Below, in pieces: positions 36,147 to 45,394 of a stretch of DNA of 64,000 nt. This stretch comes from Chloroflexota bacterium. GTDB taxonomy: Bacteria > Chloroflexota > UBA6077 > FW602-bin22 > JAMCVK01. Location: the NCBI GenBank assembly GCA_023475225.1, contig JAMCVK010000028.1:73962-137961 (forward strand), given 5' to 3'. The notes below the pieces were generated by a model, which was not told the origin of the DNA, did not search any database, and saw nothing but the letters and a program-made list of their open reading frames with translations. The position numbers and the translations under genes were made by a program. Position 1 is the stretch's first letter, and each line of letters starts with the position of its first letter.

Positions 36147-36256
36147 CCCCGCTGTTCTCTACCTCAACGGATACAGTTCCCCCCGCGCACTTGGCCGCTA
36201 TACCCAGAGCCTCAAGCAACCGGCCTATGCGCTTCAGGCCGCTTTTAATCTAGGGC

Positions 36257-36265
36257 ATTATAGCA
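36257..36265 (-). promoter_or_regulatory. Extended -10 promoter upstream of the DUF4015 gene
   Basis: The minus strand reads TGCTATAAT, with a perfect -10 and TGn extension; no good -35. It lies in the gap between ahbD and the DUF4015 gene (36147-36364), which otherwise holds no gene. Confidence 0.5.
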
Positions 36266-36364
36266 CAAAGATATCCAGCTGGGACCTCTCCAATATCAGG
36301 ACTTTATACCCGAAATTCCTCTACGGGGGGCAAATAGACGTAAAATGGATGATATTTGCTGAGA

Positions 36365-37504
36365 TTAGCGCTTGCGCCCTGGTTGGTAGATACAATAGGG
36401 CTCTTCGGCCAGGTAATCACCGCTAGCCTCGTAGGCTCGTGCCCGACAGCCACCACAGATCACCTTATACTCGCAGTCTCCACACTTCCCTTTTAAGTTG
36501 CTAAAGTTACGCAGCTGGCGAAAGAGCGGCGAATTCACCCAGATATCAGCCAGGCTCTTTTCTTTAACGTTACCCGCGGCTACATCCAGGTAACCACAAC
36601 CCTGCACCTGGCCGATATGCGAGACGAAGAAGAAGCCAATCCCAGCCAGACATCCCCTGGTCATAGCGCTCATCCCCCCCGCTTCATGGGCACGCGCCAC
36701 AGCGTGAGGGTGAACCCCAGCGTGGGGGTCCTGAACAACGGCTTTTTCCTCCTTGGCCCGCTGGCGCATTACACGCCAATAATGAGGGACATCCGTGGGC
36801 TTAAAGAAGATGCGCTCTCCAATCTCCCTTTGGCGATCATAGATCCAGTGCAGGGTACGCTCATACTCCTCCGGAGGCAGTTCCTCAGCCTCCATCTCCT
36901 TCCCCCGTCCAGTAGGCACCAGCATGAATGGATGGAAGGCGACAGCCCCCAATTCGATGGCCAGGGAGAGGAGCTCGTCTAGATAAGGAGCATTCAGACG
37001 AGTTACCGTCGTGTTTATCTGCACCTCGATCCCGGCCTGCCGGGCATTTTTGATACCCTTGATGGCTTCGGCGAAGGCACCAGGTACACCCCGAAAACGG
37101 TCGTGCTGCTCAGCAGTAGGAAAATCAATGCTAACGCTTATCCGTCTGATGCCAATCTGACGCATCTTCTCCGCTGCCTCTGCAGTGACCAGGGTGCCGT
37201 TCGGGGATGCAGCCACTCGAAGCCCCTTGTCTATAGCGTACTTGGCGATGTCAAAGATGTCCTCGCGGAGAAGAGGTTCACCACCGGTAAGGACGATGAT
37301 GGGTCGGCCGATCTGTAAGATTTCATCAACCAAGCGAAAACATTCCGTTGTAGATAACTCCCCCTCATAAGGGGCATTCGCCGCTGCGGCCCGACAATGG
37401 GCACAAGCCAGATTACAACGGCGGGTGAGCTCCCAGGCCATGATGTGGGGAACGGGCACTCCGCTGGGATCGAGGGGTGAACGCCTACCTTTCTCCACCC
37501 TCAT
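36365..37504 (-). CDS. ahbD: Heme b synthase AhbD (radical SAM)
   Basis: Last step of siroheme-dependent heme synthesis: oxidative decarboxylation of two propionates of iron-coproporphyrin III to vinyl groups, giving heme b. The radical SAM motif is CNLACAHC (Cys about 30, 34, 37), followed by GGEPLLREDIF, and a C-terminal SPASM-like Cys group (KGKCGDCEYKVICGGC, ending EEPYC). Its ATG overlaps the ahbC stop by four bases. 379 residues is normal. Its role follows from its position behind ahbC. Confidence 0.93.
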   Translation of the reverse strand: MRVEKGRRSPLDPSGVPVPHIMAWELTRRCNLACAHCRAAAANAPYEGELSTTECFRLVDEILQIGRPIIVLTGGEPLLREDIFDIAKYAIDKGLRVAASPNGTLVTAEAAEKMRQIGIRRISVSIDFPTAEQHDRFRGVPGAFAEAIKGIKNARQAGIEVQINTTVTRLNAPYLDELLSLAIELGAVAFHPFMLVPTGRGKEMEAEELPPEEYERTLHWIYDRQREIGERIFFKPTDVPHYWRVMRQRAKEEKAVVQDPHAGVHPHAVARAHEAGGMSAMTRGCLAGIGFFFVSHIGQVQGCGYLDVAAGNVKEKSLADIWVNSPLFRQLRNFSNLKGKCGDCEYKVICGGCRARAYEASGDYLAEEPYCIYQPGRKR

Positions 37505-38718
37505 GTCAAAACCTCACTACCACTCTTCTCATCGTCACCCAAGCCAATCTCCGTATCTGTCAGATAGCAAGCCGGGTCTTCCGCCCACACATCACCATAA
37601 GCGGCCTCTGCCCGCACACGGAAGTTGCCATTGCAGAGCTCCAGATAACAACAGCGAGCACAGCGACCCTTCAACAACGGTTCCCTATTTTTCAGGCCAC
37701 GCATCAAGGGGTCAGAGGTATCCAACCAGATCTCTCCAAATTTCCGCTTGCGTACATTACCGAAGGAGTAATGCCACCAGAACTGGTCGGCGTGCACATT
37801 TCCAAGGTTATCTACGGCGGCGATGCCGATCCCAGACATGTTCCCCCCATTCCAGCGCAATAATTGTAAAACCTCCTCCGCCCGCTCCGGCTGCTCTCTC
37901 CTCACTTTCAGGTAGATGAAGACACCATCGGCATGATTATCGACGGTCAAGATATCCTTAGGCAGACCACGGCGATGGAAATCTTGCGTTCGGGCGATGA
38001 TCAGTTCAAGAGCGGCTCTAGTTTCAGCATGGCTGATGTCATCTTTGACCATGCTGCTACCACGTCCAGCATAGACGAGATGGTAAAAGCAAGCGCGGTC
38101 TATATTTTCCTCCTCAATAAGATCAAAGACAGCAGACAGATCCCGGTAATTGTGGCGATTAATAGTGAAGCGAAGGCCAACCTTTTGCCCAACAGCTACA
38201 CAGTTACGGATCCCTTGCAAGGCCATCTCAAAGGCCCCTCTCTTGCCCCGAAAGCGGTCGTTATTTTCAGCAATGCCGTCGATGCTCACCCCTACATAAC
38301 CGAAGCCGGCATCCTTAATCTGTCTGGCTACCTCTTTAGTAATAAGCGTACCGTTGGTAGAGATCACCGCCCGTATACCCAGTGCACTGGCCAGCGCTCC
38401 TAGCTCGAAAAGGTCTTGCCGCAAAAGCGGCTCGCCACCAGAGAAGAGCAGCACTGGCACTCCGAACTCGGACAGACCCCTGATGAAGGCCTCAGCCTCT
38501 GCTGTACTGAGCTCACCTGGATAATCACGCTCATGAGAGTCGGCATAGCAGTGAATACAATGTAGATTACAGCGTCGCGTCGCATTCCAAACGACTACGG
38601 GACGCTTGTCAGCCGAGAATTGGAGAAGATGAGAGGGCATCCCCGCCGAACGCCTCCCATAACGCAGCACATCACCGGTCGTCGCCGTGCCGCATATTAG
38701 CTTTGTAATACCAATCAT
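37501..38718 (-). CDS. ahbC: 12,18-didecarboxysiroheme deacetylase AhbC (radical SAM)
   Basis: Converts didecarboxysiroheme to iron-coproporphyrin III by removing two acetate chains. The radical SAM motif is CNLHCIHC (Cys about 50, 54, 57), with GGEPLLRQDLF, VSIDG and a C-terminal Cys set (KGRCARCCYLELCNG, then DPACY). The ATG at 38718 has GGAGG five bases upstream, so I prefer it over a start four codons earlier. It ends by overlapping ahbD by four bases. About 405 residues. Confidence 0.93.
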   Translation of the reverse strand: MIGITKLICGTATTGDVLRYGRRSAGMPSHLLQFSADKRPVVVWNATRRCNLHCIHCYADSHERDYPGELSTAEAEAFIRGLSEFGVPVLLFSGGEPLLRQDLFELGALASALGIRAVISTNGTLITKEVARQIKDAGFGYVGVSIDGIAENNDRFRGKRGAFEMALQGIRNCVAVGQKVGLRFTINRHNYRDLSAVFDLIEEENIDRACFYHLVYAGRGSSMVKDDISHAETRAALELIIARTQDFHRRGLPKDILTVDNHADGVFIYLKVRREQPERAEEVLQLLRWNGGNMSGIGIAAVDNLGNVHADQFWWHYSFGNVRKRKFGEIWLDTSDPLMRGLKNREPLLKGRCARCCYLELCNGNFRVRAEAAYGDVWAEDPACYLTDTEIGLGDDEKSGSEVLT

Positions 38719-38794
38719 CCGGCCCTCCACAGAGCAATAATAATCTCTCGATTCCGGTTGTAAACGCTCGACCGACAGTACATATTACAGGCCC

Positions 38795-40084
38795 CTAGGT
38801 GTTTAGGGTTTGGCATGTCTCCTTTGCAGCTCGGATAGTGGCTTCAATGTCAGCTTCGCTATGGGCCAGAGAGATAAAAACTGCCTCGAACTGAGAAGGA
38901 GCCAGATTTATGCCATGTTCCAGCATGCCCCGGAAAAATGAGGCGTAACGCCTCGTATCTGCCGTCTTGGCTGTTTCGTAATCAACAACGCATTGGCTTG
39001 TAAAGAATAGAGTAAGCATAGAGCCGACTCGCGTTAAGAAGGCACTTATGCCCGCTTCCCTGACCGCCTCCTCTAGCCCTTCGGCCAGTCTGGACGCCCT
39101 CTCTTCCAGTTGAGGGTAAACGCCTGGTTCCTTAAGAATTCGTAGGGTCTCAATACCAGCCGTCATAGCCAGGGGATTCCCAGAAAGGGTACCAGCCTGG
39201 TAGACCGGTCCACTTGGGGCCACCAATTCCATCATCTCCCGCCGCCCGCCATAGGCACCGACGGGTAGCCCACCTCCAATGATCTTGCCCAAACAGGTCA
39301 GGTCCGCATATATACCATAGAGAGATTGTGCCCCACCATAAGCGACACGAAAACCGCTGATGACCTCATCAAAAATCAATAGAGACCGATAGGCAGTGGT
39401 TACTTCTCTAAGTCCCTTAAGGAAACCAGGCTGTGGGGGGACAACACCCATATTACCGGCTATGGGCTCAACAATCACGGCAGCTATATCAGGTCCATGC
39501 TTCTCGAAAATGCGTTGTACGCTGTCGAAATCGTTATAGGGTGCAGAGATGGTGTTTTGGGCAACAGCGACAGGCACTCCCGGGCTATCCGGCACGCCAA
39601 GGGTGAGAGCACCTGAGCCAGCTCTAACCAGCAACCCATCAGCGTGACCATGATAGCAGCCAGCAAATTTGATTATCTTATCTCGGCCGCTAAAAGCGCG
39701 GGCCAGGCGAAGGGCGCTCATAGTAGCTTCTGTGCCGGAGTTCACAAAGCGCACCATCTCAATCGAGGGAAAAGCCTCCGTCATCAGCTTTGCCAGAGCG
39801 AGCTCCCCTTCAACAGGGGCACCAAAGCTGGTCCCTGACTCAACCGCAGCCTTAAGGGCCGTTACGACGCGGGGGTGGGCATGCCCCAGGATAAGCGGTC
39901 CCCATGAACAGACATAATCGATGAATTCATTGCCGTCCACATCCCAAATGTGTGCACCGGAACCGCACCTAAGGAAGAGCGGTTCTCCTCCCACGGCCCG
40001 AAAGGCCCGTACAGGACTATCTACACCACCCGGCAGGTATCTTTGGGCCTCACTAAAAAGATGCCTTGATCCATCAATCTTCAT
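38795..40084 (-). CDS. hemL: Glutamate-1-semialdehyde 2,1-aminomutase
   Basis: PLP enzyme forming 5-aminolevulinate from glutamate-1-semialdehyde. The opening is [18 protein letters not shown], and it has [50 protein letters not shown] and the PLP Lys in [16 protein letters not shown]. Typical length (429). It lies six bases from ahbB. Grouped with hemA, it completes the C5 route from glutamyl-tRNA. Confidence 0.96.
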   Translation of the reverse strand: MKIDGSRHLFSEAQRYLPGGVDSPVRAFRAVGGEPLFLRCGSGAHIWDVDGNEFIDYVCSWGPLILGHAHPRVVTALKAAVESGTSFGAPVEGELALAKLMTEAFPSIEMVRFVNSGTEATMSALRLARAFSGRDKIIKFAGCYHGHADGLLVRAGSGALTLGVPDSPGVPVAVAQNTISAPYNDFDSVQRIFEKHGPDIAAVIVEPIAGNMGVVPPQPGFLKGLREVTTAYRSLLIFDEVISGFRVAYGGAQSLYGIYADLTCLGKIIGGGLPVGAYGGRREMMELVAPSGPVYQAGTLSGNPLAMTAGIETLRILKEPGVYPQLEERASRLAEGLEEAVREAGISAFLTRVGSMLTLFFTSQCVVDYETAKTADTRRYASFFRGMLEHGINLAPSQFEAVFISLAHSEADIEATIRAAKETCQTLNT

Positions 40085-40090
40085 CTGAGA

Positions 40091-40564
40091 TCAGCCCCCT
40101 TCGTAATAACGCACCCTGATCTTCTTATATTCCTTTGTGCTGAACAGGATGACATAGTCATTTAGCCCTATCCGTTCGGCGATGGACCGTGCCATATCCT
40201 GACACTTCTCCGCTGTGTGAGCATGGAGCATAGCTAGGAGATTGTAAGGCCAGTCAGGATAGGTTGGTCTTTCATAACAATGAGTAACCTCTGGGAAAGA
40301 GGCCATCATCCGACCGACCTCGTCTATCCTGCCAGCAGGCACGCACCAGCAGGTCATAGCGTTGCCGTGAAAGCCAGCCAGACGATGACGCAGCACCGCC
40401 CCATAGCGGCGCATAATTCCCCTTTGTTGCAAGTCCTGGGCTATTCGAATAACCTCTTCCTCACTTAACCCTACTCTGGCCGCCATCGCCGCAAAGGGGT
40501 GGGGAATAACCTCCAAGTCATTTTGCAACTCGCTAATCAGTCGCCGCTCCAGCTGCGAAAGCAC
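40091..40564 (-). CDS. ahbB: Siroheme decarboxylase subunit AhbB
   Basis: With AhbA it decarboxylates siroheme to 12,18-didecarboxysiroheme. It is Lrp/AsnC-like: an N-terminal winged helix (RRLISELQNDLEVI, GLSEEEVIRIAQDLQ) followed by an RAM-type ferredoxin fold. It has the AhbB signature CYERPTYPDWPYNLLAMLH and a STKEYKKIRVRY end, as opposed to the AhbA version. Ends six bases before hemL. 157 residues. Whether it also binds DNA is unknown. Confidence 0.9.
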   Translation of the reverse strand: MLSQLERRLISELQNDLEVIPHPFAAMAARVGLSEEEVIRIAQDLQQRGIMRRYGAVLRHRLAGFHGNAMTCWCVPAGRIDEVGRMMASFPEVTHCYERPTYPDWPYNLLAMLHAHTAEKCQDMARSIAERIGLNDYVILFSTKEYKKIRVRYYEGG

Positions 40565-41043
40565 TAGCTACCTCCCAGATCGAAATTAACACCGATCTTA
40601 AACGCCTTTGTGGCTGGAAGATACATCATCCGCTCGACACCCACCTGTTGGGCCAGCCCACTTGCCACCTGTTGAGGATTGCTCTCTGGCGGTACAGTAA
40701 GGGTGAACCAGAGATTGTAGGCATGCTCCCGGCGATAGTTGTGGCTCACACCTGGGTGTGCACTGATCAGAGCCGCAACCTCTGCTAAGCGCTCCTCTGG
40801 CACCTGCATCGCCACCAGAGCGCTCCGATAGCCTAGCTGTCGTGAGTCAAAGATAGCGCTGATCTGCCGGATTAGGCCACTCTCCTTTAAGCGGCGCACT
40901 CTTTCCAGCACCTCCGCTTCAGATAGATGGAGCCTCTCGGCGATCGCCTTAAAAGGACGCTCACATAGGGGAAATTCGGACTGTAACACATTGAGCAACC
41001 TTTTATCTGTAAGGTCAAGATCCCTTATCTTCGCCTCAACCAC
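40564..41043 (-). CDS. ahbA: Siroheme decarboxylase subunit AhbA
   Basis: Lrp/AsnC-like partner of AhbB with the AhbA signature [22 protein letters not shown] and the [15 protein letters not shown]-terminus; N-terminal winged helix about 10-65. The start is GTG at 41043, with GGAGG seven bases upstream; it overlaps the end of hemB by 19 bases. It ends one base into ahbB. 159 residues. Confidence 0.9.
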   Translation of the reverse strand: MVEAKIRDLDLTDKRLLNVLQSEFPLCERPFKAIAERLHLSEAEVLERVRRLKESGLIRQISAIFDSRQLGYRSALVAMQVPEERLAEVAALISAHPGVSHNYRREHAYNLWFTLTVPPESNPQQVASGLAQQVGVERMMYLPATKAFKIGVNFDLGGS

Positions 41044-42041
41044 TGCGCTACCTCCAGGGCGTGATAACTGATAATCAGATTGGCTCCCGCTCGCTTGATA
41101 CTGGTGAGAATCTCTAAGGTTACTTTCTGCTCATCGAGCCAACCGTTACGAGCGGCGGCCTTAACCATAGCGTACTCACCACTCACGTTGTAGGCCGCCA
41201 GCGGATAAGGGAAGGCCTGTTTAACTTTGGATATCACATCTAGATAAGCCAGGGCGGGCTTAACCATGACGATATCGGCCCCCTCTATGATGTCCAATTC
41301 AACCTCCCGTAGAGCCTCACGCACATTGGCTGGGTCCATCTGATAGCCACGCCGATCACCGAATTGAGGCGCTGATTCGGCTGCCTCACGGAAGGGCCCA
41401 TAAAAAGAAGAGGCATATTTTGCTGCGTAGGCCATTATGGCTATATTCTTAAAACCGTTCTCATCTAAAGCTGCCCGAATAGCAGCTACACGACCATCCA
41501 TCATGTCCGACGGCGCTACTATGTCTGTCCCCGCCTCAGCATGGCTAACAGCCGTCCTGGCCAAGACTTCTAAGGTCTCATCATTGTCCACCTGCCCATC
41601 AATGATTACTCCACAGTGGCCGTGGCTGGTATATTCACATAGACAAACATCAGTTATCACCATTAGCTCAGGTAGGTTGCGCTTCAGGGCGCGCACCGCC
41701 TCCTGGACTATACCGTGTGGATCATAGGCCTCTGAACCCAGCGGATCCTTGCTCGCCGGCAACCCAAAGAGAAGCACAGCAGGAATGTCCAAGGTGGCTA
41801 CTTGTTCCGCCTCTCGGGACAGCTGGTCTACCGAGAGATGAAAGACGCCAGGCATCGAGGAGATCTCCTCCTTCACCCCCGTGCCATGGACAACAAAGAA
41901 GGGATAGATGAAATCATCCACGGAGAGCTCGGTCTCCCGGACCATGCGCCGCAGAGTCTCGCTGTGGCGCAGGCGCCGCAGGCGTTGAACAGGAAAACCA
42001 AATGCTTGTCTCTCTTTCAAAAGATTCTTTGAAATGATCAT
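41025..42041 (-). CDS. hemB: Porphobilinogen synthase (zinc type)
   Basis: Joins two 5-aminolevulinate molecules. It has [20 protein letters not shown] at the N-terminus, a zinc-type Cys set [14 protein letters not shown], the Schiff-base regions (YGPFREAA and [10 protein letters not shown], each with or near a Lys) and [24 protein letters not shown] at 42041 lies six bases after GAGGTG, so I do not use the adjacent TTG. It ends overlapping ahbA by 19 bases. A weak terminator lies just upstream. Confidence 0.95.
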   Translation of the reverse strand: MIISKNLLKERQAFGFPVQRLRRLRHSETLRRMVRETELSVDDFIYPFFVVHGTGVKEEISSMPGVFHLSVDQLSREAEQVATLDIPAVLLFGLPASKDPLGSEAYDPHGIVQEAVRALKRNLPELMVITDVCLCEYTSHGHCGVIIDGQVDNDETLEVLARTAVSHAEAGTDIVAPSDMMDGRVAAIRAALDENGFKNIAIMAYAAKYASSFYGPFREAAESAPQFGDRRGYQMDPANVREALREVELDIIEGADIVMVKPALAYLDVISKVKQAFPYPLAAYNVSGEYAMVKAAARNGWLDEQKVTLEILTSIKRAGANLIISYHALEVAQWLRRR

Positions 42042-42064
42042 CAAACACCTCCCTCCTTGCTACG

Positions 42065-42097
42065 AAAAGGCACCCCAGGCCTTTGCTAAGGGTGCCT
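42065..42097 (-). terminator. Weak Rho-independent terminator between cobA-hemD and hemB
   Basis: On the minus strand, AGGCACCC (42097-42090) and GGGTGCCT (42075-42068) form an eight-base stem around a 14-base loop, followed by TTTT. The stem overlaps the cobA-hemD stop codon. It may reduce, not stop, transcription into hemB-ahbD. Confidence 0.5.
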
Positions 42098-43627
42098 ATC
42101 TTCCTTGAACCCTGTTCCTAAACGGTCTCTGTACTGCACTAAGGCTTTTACCAGGCCGGGGATGGTATGTTCCTCAGCCACTACGTCTACGCGAATACCC
42201 AGCTCAGTCGCCGTTTGAGCGGTAATCGGCCCAATACAGGCCACGGTTGTCGCTTCAAGGCGAGTGATATCTTCACCCAGCATCATCGCCAGGTGACGCA
42301 CTGTGGATGAGCTGGTGAAGGTGACGATGTCTATCCCTCCCTCCCGAAACAACTTCCTCACGTAGGCCCTATCTGTTGCTGGTGGTACAGTGCGGTAGAT
42401 GGTCACCTCATCCACCACGGCCCCCAGCCTGGTTAGCTCAGTCAGAAGAAGGTCACGGGCCCCCTCCGCGCGAGGCAGAAGAATCCGCTGACCGGAGATA
42501 CCGCGCTCGGCCAGTCCAGCCACTACCCTTTCGGACACATACTCTGAGGGCATGTAGTCAGGGTACAGGCCATAACGTCCAAGGGCCTTGGCCGTTGCCG
42601 GCCCGATGGCACACAGTTTCACCCCCTTGAGCTCCCGACTATCCAGCCCTAGCGTTTGGAGGCGAGAGAAAAACAGATTGACACTATTCTGGCTGGTGAA
42701 TACTAGCCAATCATAGTCCTCCAGATGAGTTATAGCCTTGTCTAGCACAGAATGATCTGATATGGGTTGAATCTCGATGGTAGGTGCTTCTATCACCTTG
42801 GCCCCTAGCTCACGTAGCATCTCTACTAGAGAGCTTGCCTGCTCACGAGAGCGGGTGACCAGCACGCGCTGACCAAATAGGGGCCGATTATCAAACCAGC
42901 GCAGCTTCTCCCGCAGGCGCACTACCTCCCCCACTACCATTACCACGGGTGGGCTGAACCCTCTTTCCTTTGCTTTGGCCACGATCTCGCCCAGGGTTCC
43001 CTCAAGAACCTCCTGTTCCGGACCACTGCCATGACGTATCAATGTGACTGGGGTCTGGGAGGTTCGCCCACATTCCAGCAGTCTGCCAACGATGAAGGAC
43101 AAATTCCCCATGCCCATCAGCACGACTAAGGTATCAACGCCTGTGGCCAGCTTATCCCAGGCGAGGCATGAGGTCAGCTTACGAAGGTCTTCATGCCCAG
43201 TGATCACAGCGAAGGAGGAACTATATTCACGATGGGTAAGCGGGATACCAGCATAAGCCGGTACAGCCACAGCGGAAGTCACCCCCGGTACGACCTCGAA
43301 GGCTATCCCGGCCTCGGCCAGGACTTCAGCCTCCTCGCCACCACGCCCAAAGACGAATGGATCGCCGCCTTTCAGCCTGACGACCACTTTCCCCTCCCTG
43401 GCCTTCTGGATTAAAAGGGCATTGATCTCCTCTTGAGGCAGTGTATGCTTGCTGGCCGCTTTGCCCACGTAGATCAGTTCAGCCGTTGGCTTGGCCTCGG
43501 TGAGCAGCTGCCGATCAATGAGGTGATCATAGATCACGACATCCGCCTCCTGAAGGCAACAGATTCCTTTCACGGTGATTAAACCGGGATCACCTGGTCC
43601 ACCACCAACCAGGTAGACCTTACCCAT
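42086..43627 (-). CDS. cobA-hemD: Uroporphyrinogen-III C-methyltransferase / uroporphyrinogen-III synthase fusion
   Basis: Two-domain protein of about 513 residues. The first (about 1-240) is the SAM-dependent SUMT with [29 protein letters not shown] and [10 protein letters not shown]. It makes precorrin-2. The second (about 255-505) is uroporphyrinogen-III synthase, which closes the tetrapyrrole ring, with [13 protein letters not shown] and [24 protein letters not shown]-like segments. ATG at 43627 follows the hemC stop with AAGGTG six bases upstream. This fusion steers the tetrapyrrole straight to siroheme. Confidence 0.93.
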   Translation of the reverse strand: MGKVYLVGGGPGDPGLITVKGICCLQEADVVIYDHLIDRQLLTEAKPTAELIYVGKAASKHTLPQEEINALLIQKAREGKVVVRLKGGDPFVFGRGGEEAEVLAEAGIAFEVVPGVTSAVAVPAYAGIPLTHREYSSSFAVITGHEDLRKLTSCLAWDKLATGVDTLVVLMGMGNLSFIVGRLLECGRTSQTPVTLIRHGSGPEQEVLEGTLGEIVAKAKERGFSPPVVMVVGEVVRLREKLRWFDNRPLFGQRVLVTRSREQASSLVEMLRELGAKVIEAPTIEIQPISDHSVLDKAITHLEDYDWLVFTSQNSVNLFFSRLQTLGLDSRELKGVKLCAIGPATAKALGRYGLYPDYMPSEYVSERVVAGLAERGISGQRILLPRAEGARDLLLTELTRLGAVVDEVTIYRTVPPATDRAYVRKLFREGGIDIVTFTSSSTVRHLAMMLGEDITRLEATTVACIGPITAQTATELGIRVDVVAEEHTIPGLVKALVQYRDRLGTGFKEDRHP

Positions 43628-43628
43628 C

Positions 43629-44552
43629 TCATTCACCTTGGCCTCCCCGCAAAATCTCCGCCCCTCCAAGGGAGAGCAGCTGTTCCGCCAAAGCACTTCC
43701 AACCCGTTCGGGAGCGCTCGCCTCACCGATCTCCCTCGCCCGCAGCATCCTTCGTCCATCAAGGCTGGAAACCATACCCTCCAGCATCAGGCAGATACCT
43801 TCCACACGCCCATAAGCGGCAATAGGAACCTGGCAACCACCACCCATCGCCGCCAGGAAGGCTCGCTCGGCTGTTATGGCCGAGCGAGTGGGTTGATGAT
43901 CAAGGGGGAAGAGCATCTCCTGTAATTCGGAATTCCCGGCTCGTATCTGAATGGCCAAAGCGCCCTGCCCCACAGATGGCAAACAGATATTCAGGGGAAG
44001 GTACTGGCTAATCTGATTTTGCAGATCCAGACGAATCATGCCCGCGGCAGCCACGACGATACCGTCGACTTCACCCGACAACGCCTTACGCAACCTGGTA
44101 TCAAGATTGCCCCGCAAGTCTTGAATCTGGAAATCGCGGCGGAAGGCCAGCAGCTGAGCCTGCCGACGGGCGCTGCTGGTGCCCAGCCGAGCGCCTGAGG
44201 GTAGTTCGGCCAAGGAACATCGCCAACGGGTCACTAAGACGTCTCGGGGCTCTTCTCTTTCATCGAACGCTGCCAGAACAAGCTCAGGACTCATCTGGCC
44301 GGGCAAATCCTTGAGGCTATGCACAGCCAAATCTATCTCTCCCGCAAGAAGGGCCCTCTCGATTTCCTTAACGAAAACCCCCCGACCACCAATCGCTCGT
44401 AGTGGCACCCCTCGTTCCCGATCCCCTTGCGTTACAATCTGCTTTATAACTAGCTGTTGTCTCGGATACAATCGTTGTAGTTTAGCGGCGATATGACGTG
44501 CCTGCCATAGGGCCAAGGTACTGCCACGTGAACCAACAACAAGCGTCCTGAT
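43629..44552 (-). CDS. hemC: Porphobilinogen deaminase, probably starting at a rare ATC codon
   Basis: Assembles hydroxymethylbilane from four porphobilinogens on a dipyrromethane cofactor carried by Cys in MGGGCQVPIAAYG. It has LALWQARHIAAKL, SLKDLP, ATSSARRQAQL-like and DLRGNLDTRLRKA. The conserved first strand, reading RTLVVGSRGST, lies before the first TTG (44516). Upstream the frame is closed by TGA (44564-44562) and contains no ATG, GTG or TTG. ATC at 44552-44550, with GAGGGAG a few bases before it, is the best start and gives 307 codons. Alternatives are an ACG two codons on, or a sequence error. Confidence 0.88.
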   Translation of the reverse strand: MRTLVVGSRGSTLALWQARHIAAKLQRLYPRQQLVIKQIVTQGDRERGVPLRAIGGRGVFVKEIERALLAGEIDLAVHSLKDLPGQMSPELVLAAFDEREEPRDVLVTRWRCSLAELPSGARLGTSSARRQAQLLAFRRDFQIQDLRGNLDTRLRKALSGEVDGIVVAAAGMIRLDLQNQISQYLPLNICLPSVGQGALAIQIRAGNSELQEMLFPLDHQPTRSAITAERAFLAAMGGGCQVPIAAYGRVEGICLMLEGMVSSLDGRRMLRAREIGEASAPERVGSALAEQLLSLGGAEILRGGQGE

Positions 44553-44566
44553 CTCTCTCCCTCAAA

Positions 44567-45394
44567 CTAAAAGATGAATCCGTGCCTGCTTGCGGCCATC
44601 AAGTTGGGCCCCAAGTAGGAGACCAGAATACAGGCAAAGCCAATCATTATTAAATAGGCCGCTTTCTTCCCTCGCCAGCCGACGATATCGCGCATATAGA
44701 AATATCCCACATAGACCAGCAAGGCGACCAAGGTCGCTGTTTGCTTCGGTTCCCAGCTCCAGAAGGTCCCCCAGACGCGTTGTGCCCAGAAGGCTCCTGT
44801 AATAATAGCCAGAGCCATAAAGGGAAGACCCAGCCCAATAAAGCTGTGACCTAACCTCTCCATCATCTCCAGTGGCGGCAAGCGGTAGTACAGTAGCCGA
44901 GGTTTTTTACCCTTAAGCTGAGCCTGTTGTAATAAATAGACGATCGCGGTAATGAAGGCCAGGGTAAAAAGGGTGTAGGCTATATACGATAGGCTTACGT
45001 GGACGGCCAACCAGACGCTTTGGAACCCAGATAATGAAGCCACAGTGCCCTTAGGCAAGAAAGCCGCCATACTGATGATGAGAACGACGATGGGGGTGAT
45101 GAAAGCACCCAGCACCTTCTGGGCATAAATACGTTCAACAATAAGATAGGCGAGGACTATCAGCCAGGTGTAAAAAGAAAGGGTTTCATAACGACTCGCG
45201 AGGGGTAGTTGTCCAGAAGCCAGGTAACGGCTGGCAATAGCAAGGCTATGAATTCCCCAAGCGATCAAGAGCAGGCGCGTAGCCCACTCTCCAATACGCC
45301 TACTCCTGAAACCCAGGAACCACTCATAAAAGAGCGTACTGAGTGAATAGGCCAGTACACCAGCCACAAACAGGATTAAGCTCAGTTGCTCCAT
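44567..45394 (-). CDS. HemX/CcsB-like cytochrome c assembly-family membrane protein
   Basis: 275 residues with about eight membrane helices and the family tryptophan-rich motif WGTFWSWEPKQT (about 210-221), the heme-handling WWD-type region of CcsB/CcmC proteins. In several bacteria the hemA-C-D-B-L operons carry such a gene as hemX, which influences glutamyl-tRNA reductase level. Its ATG overlaps the hemA stop by one base, arguing for a heme-synthesis role here. A cytochrome c assembly role (CcsB) is the alternative. Confidence 0.85.
   Translation of the reverse strand: MEQLSLILFVAGVLAYSLSTLFYEWFLGFRSRRIGEWATRLLLIAWGIHSLAIASRYLASGQLPLASRYETLSFYTWLIVLAYLIVERIYAQKVLGAFITPIVVLIISMAAFLPKGTVASLSGFQSVWLAVHVSLSYIAYTLFTLAFITAIVYLLQQAQLKGKKPRLLYYRLPPLEMMERLGHSFIGLGLPFMALAIITGAFWAQRVWGTFWSWEPKQTATLVALLVYVGYFYMRDIVGWRGKKAAYLIMIGFACILVSYLGPNLMAASRHGFIF

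Noticed and set aside
38719-38794. Additional promoter between hemL and ahbC
   Set aside because: No -35/-10 pair of useful quality was seen in the 76-base gap.
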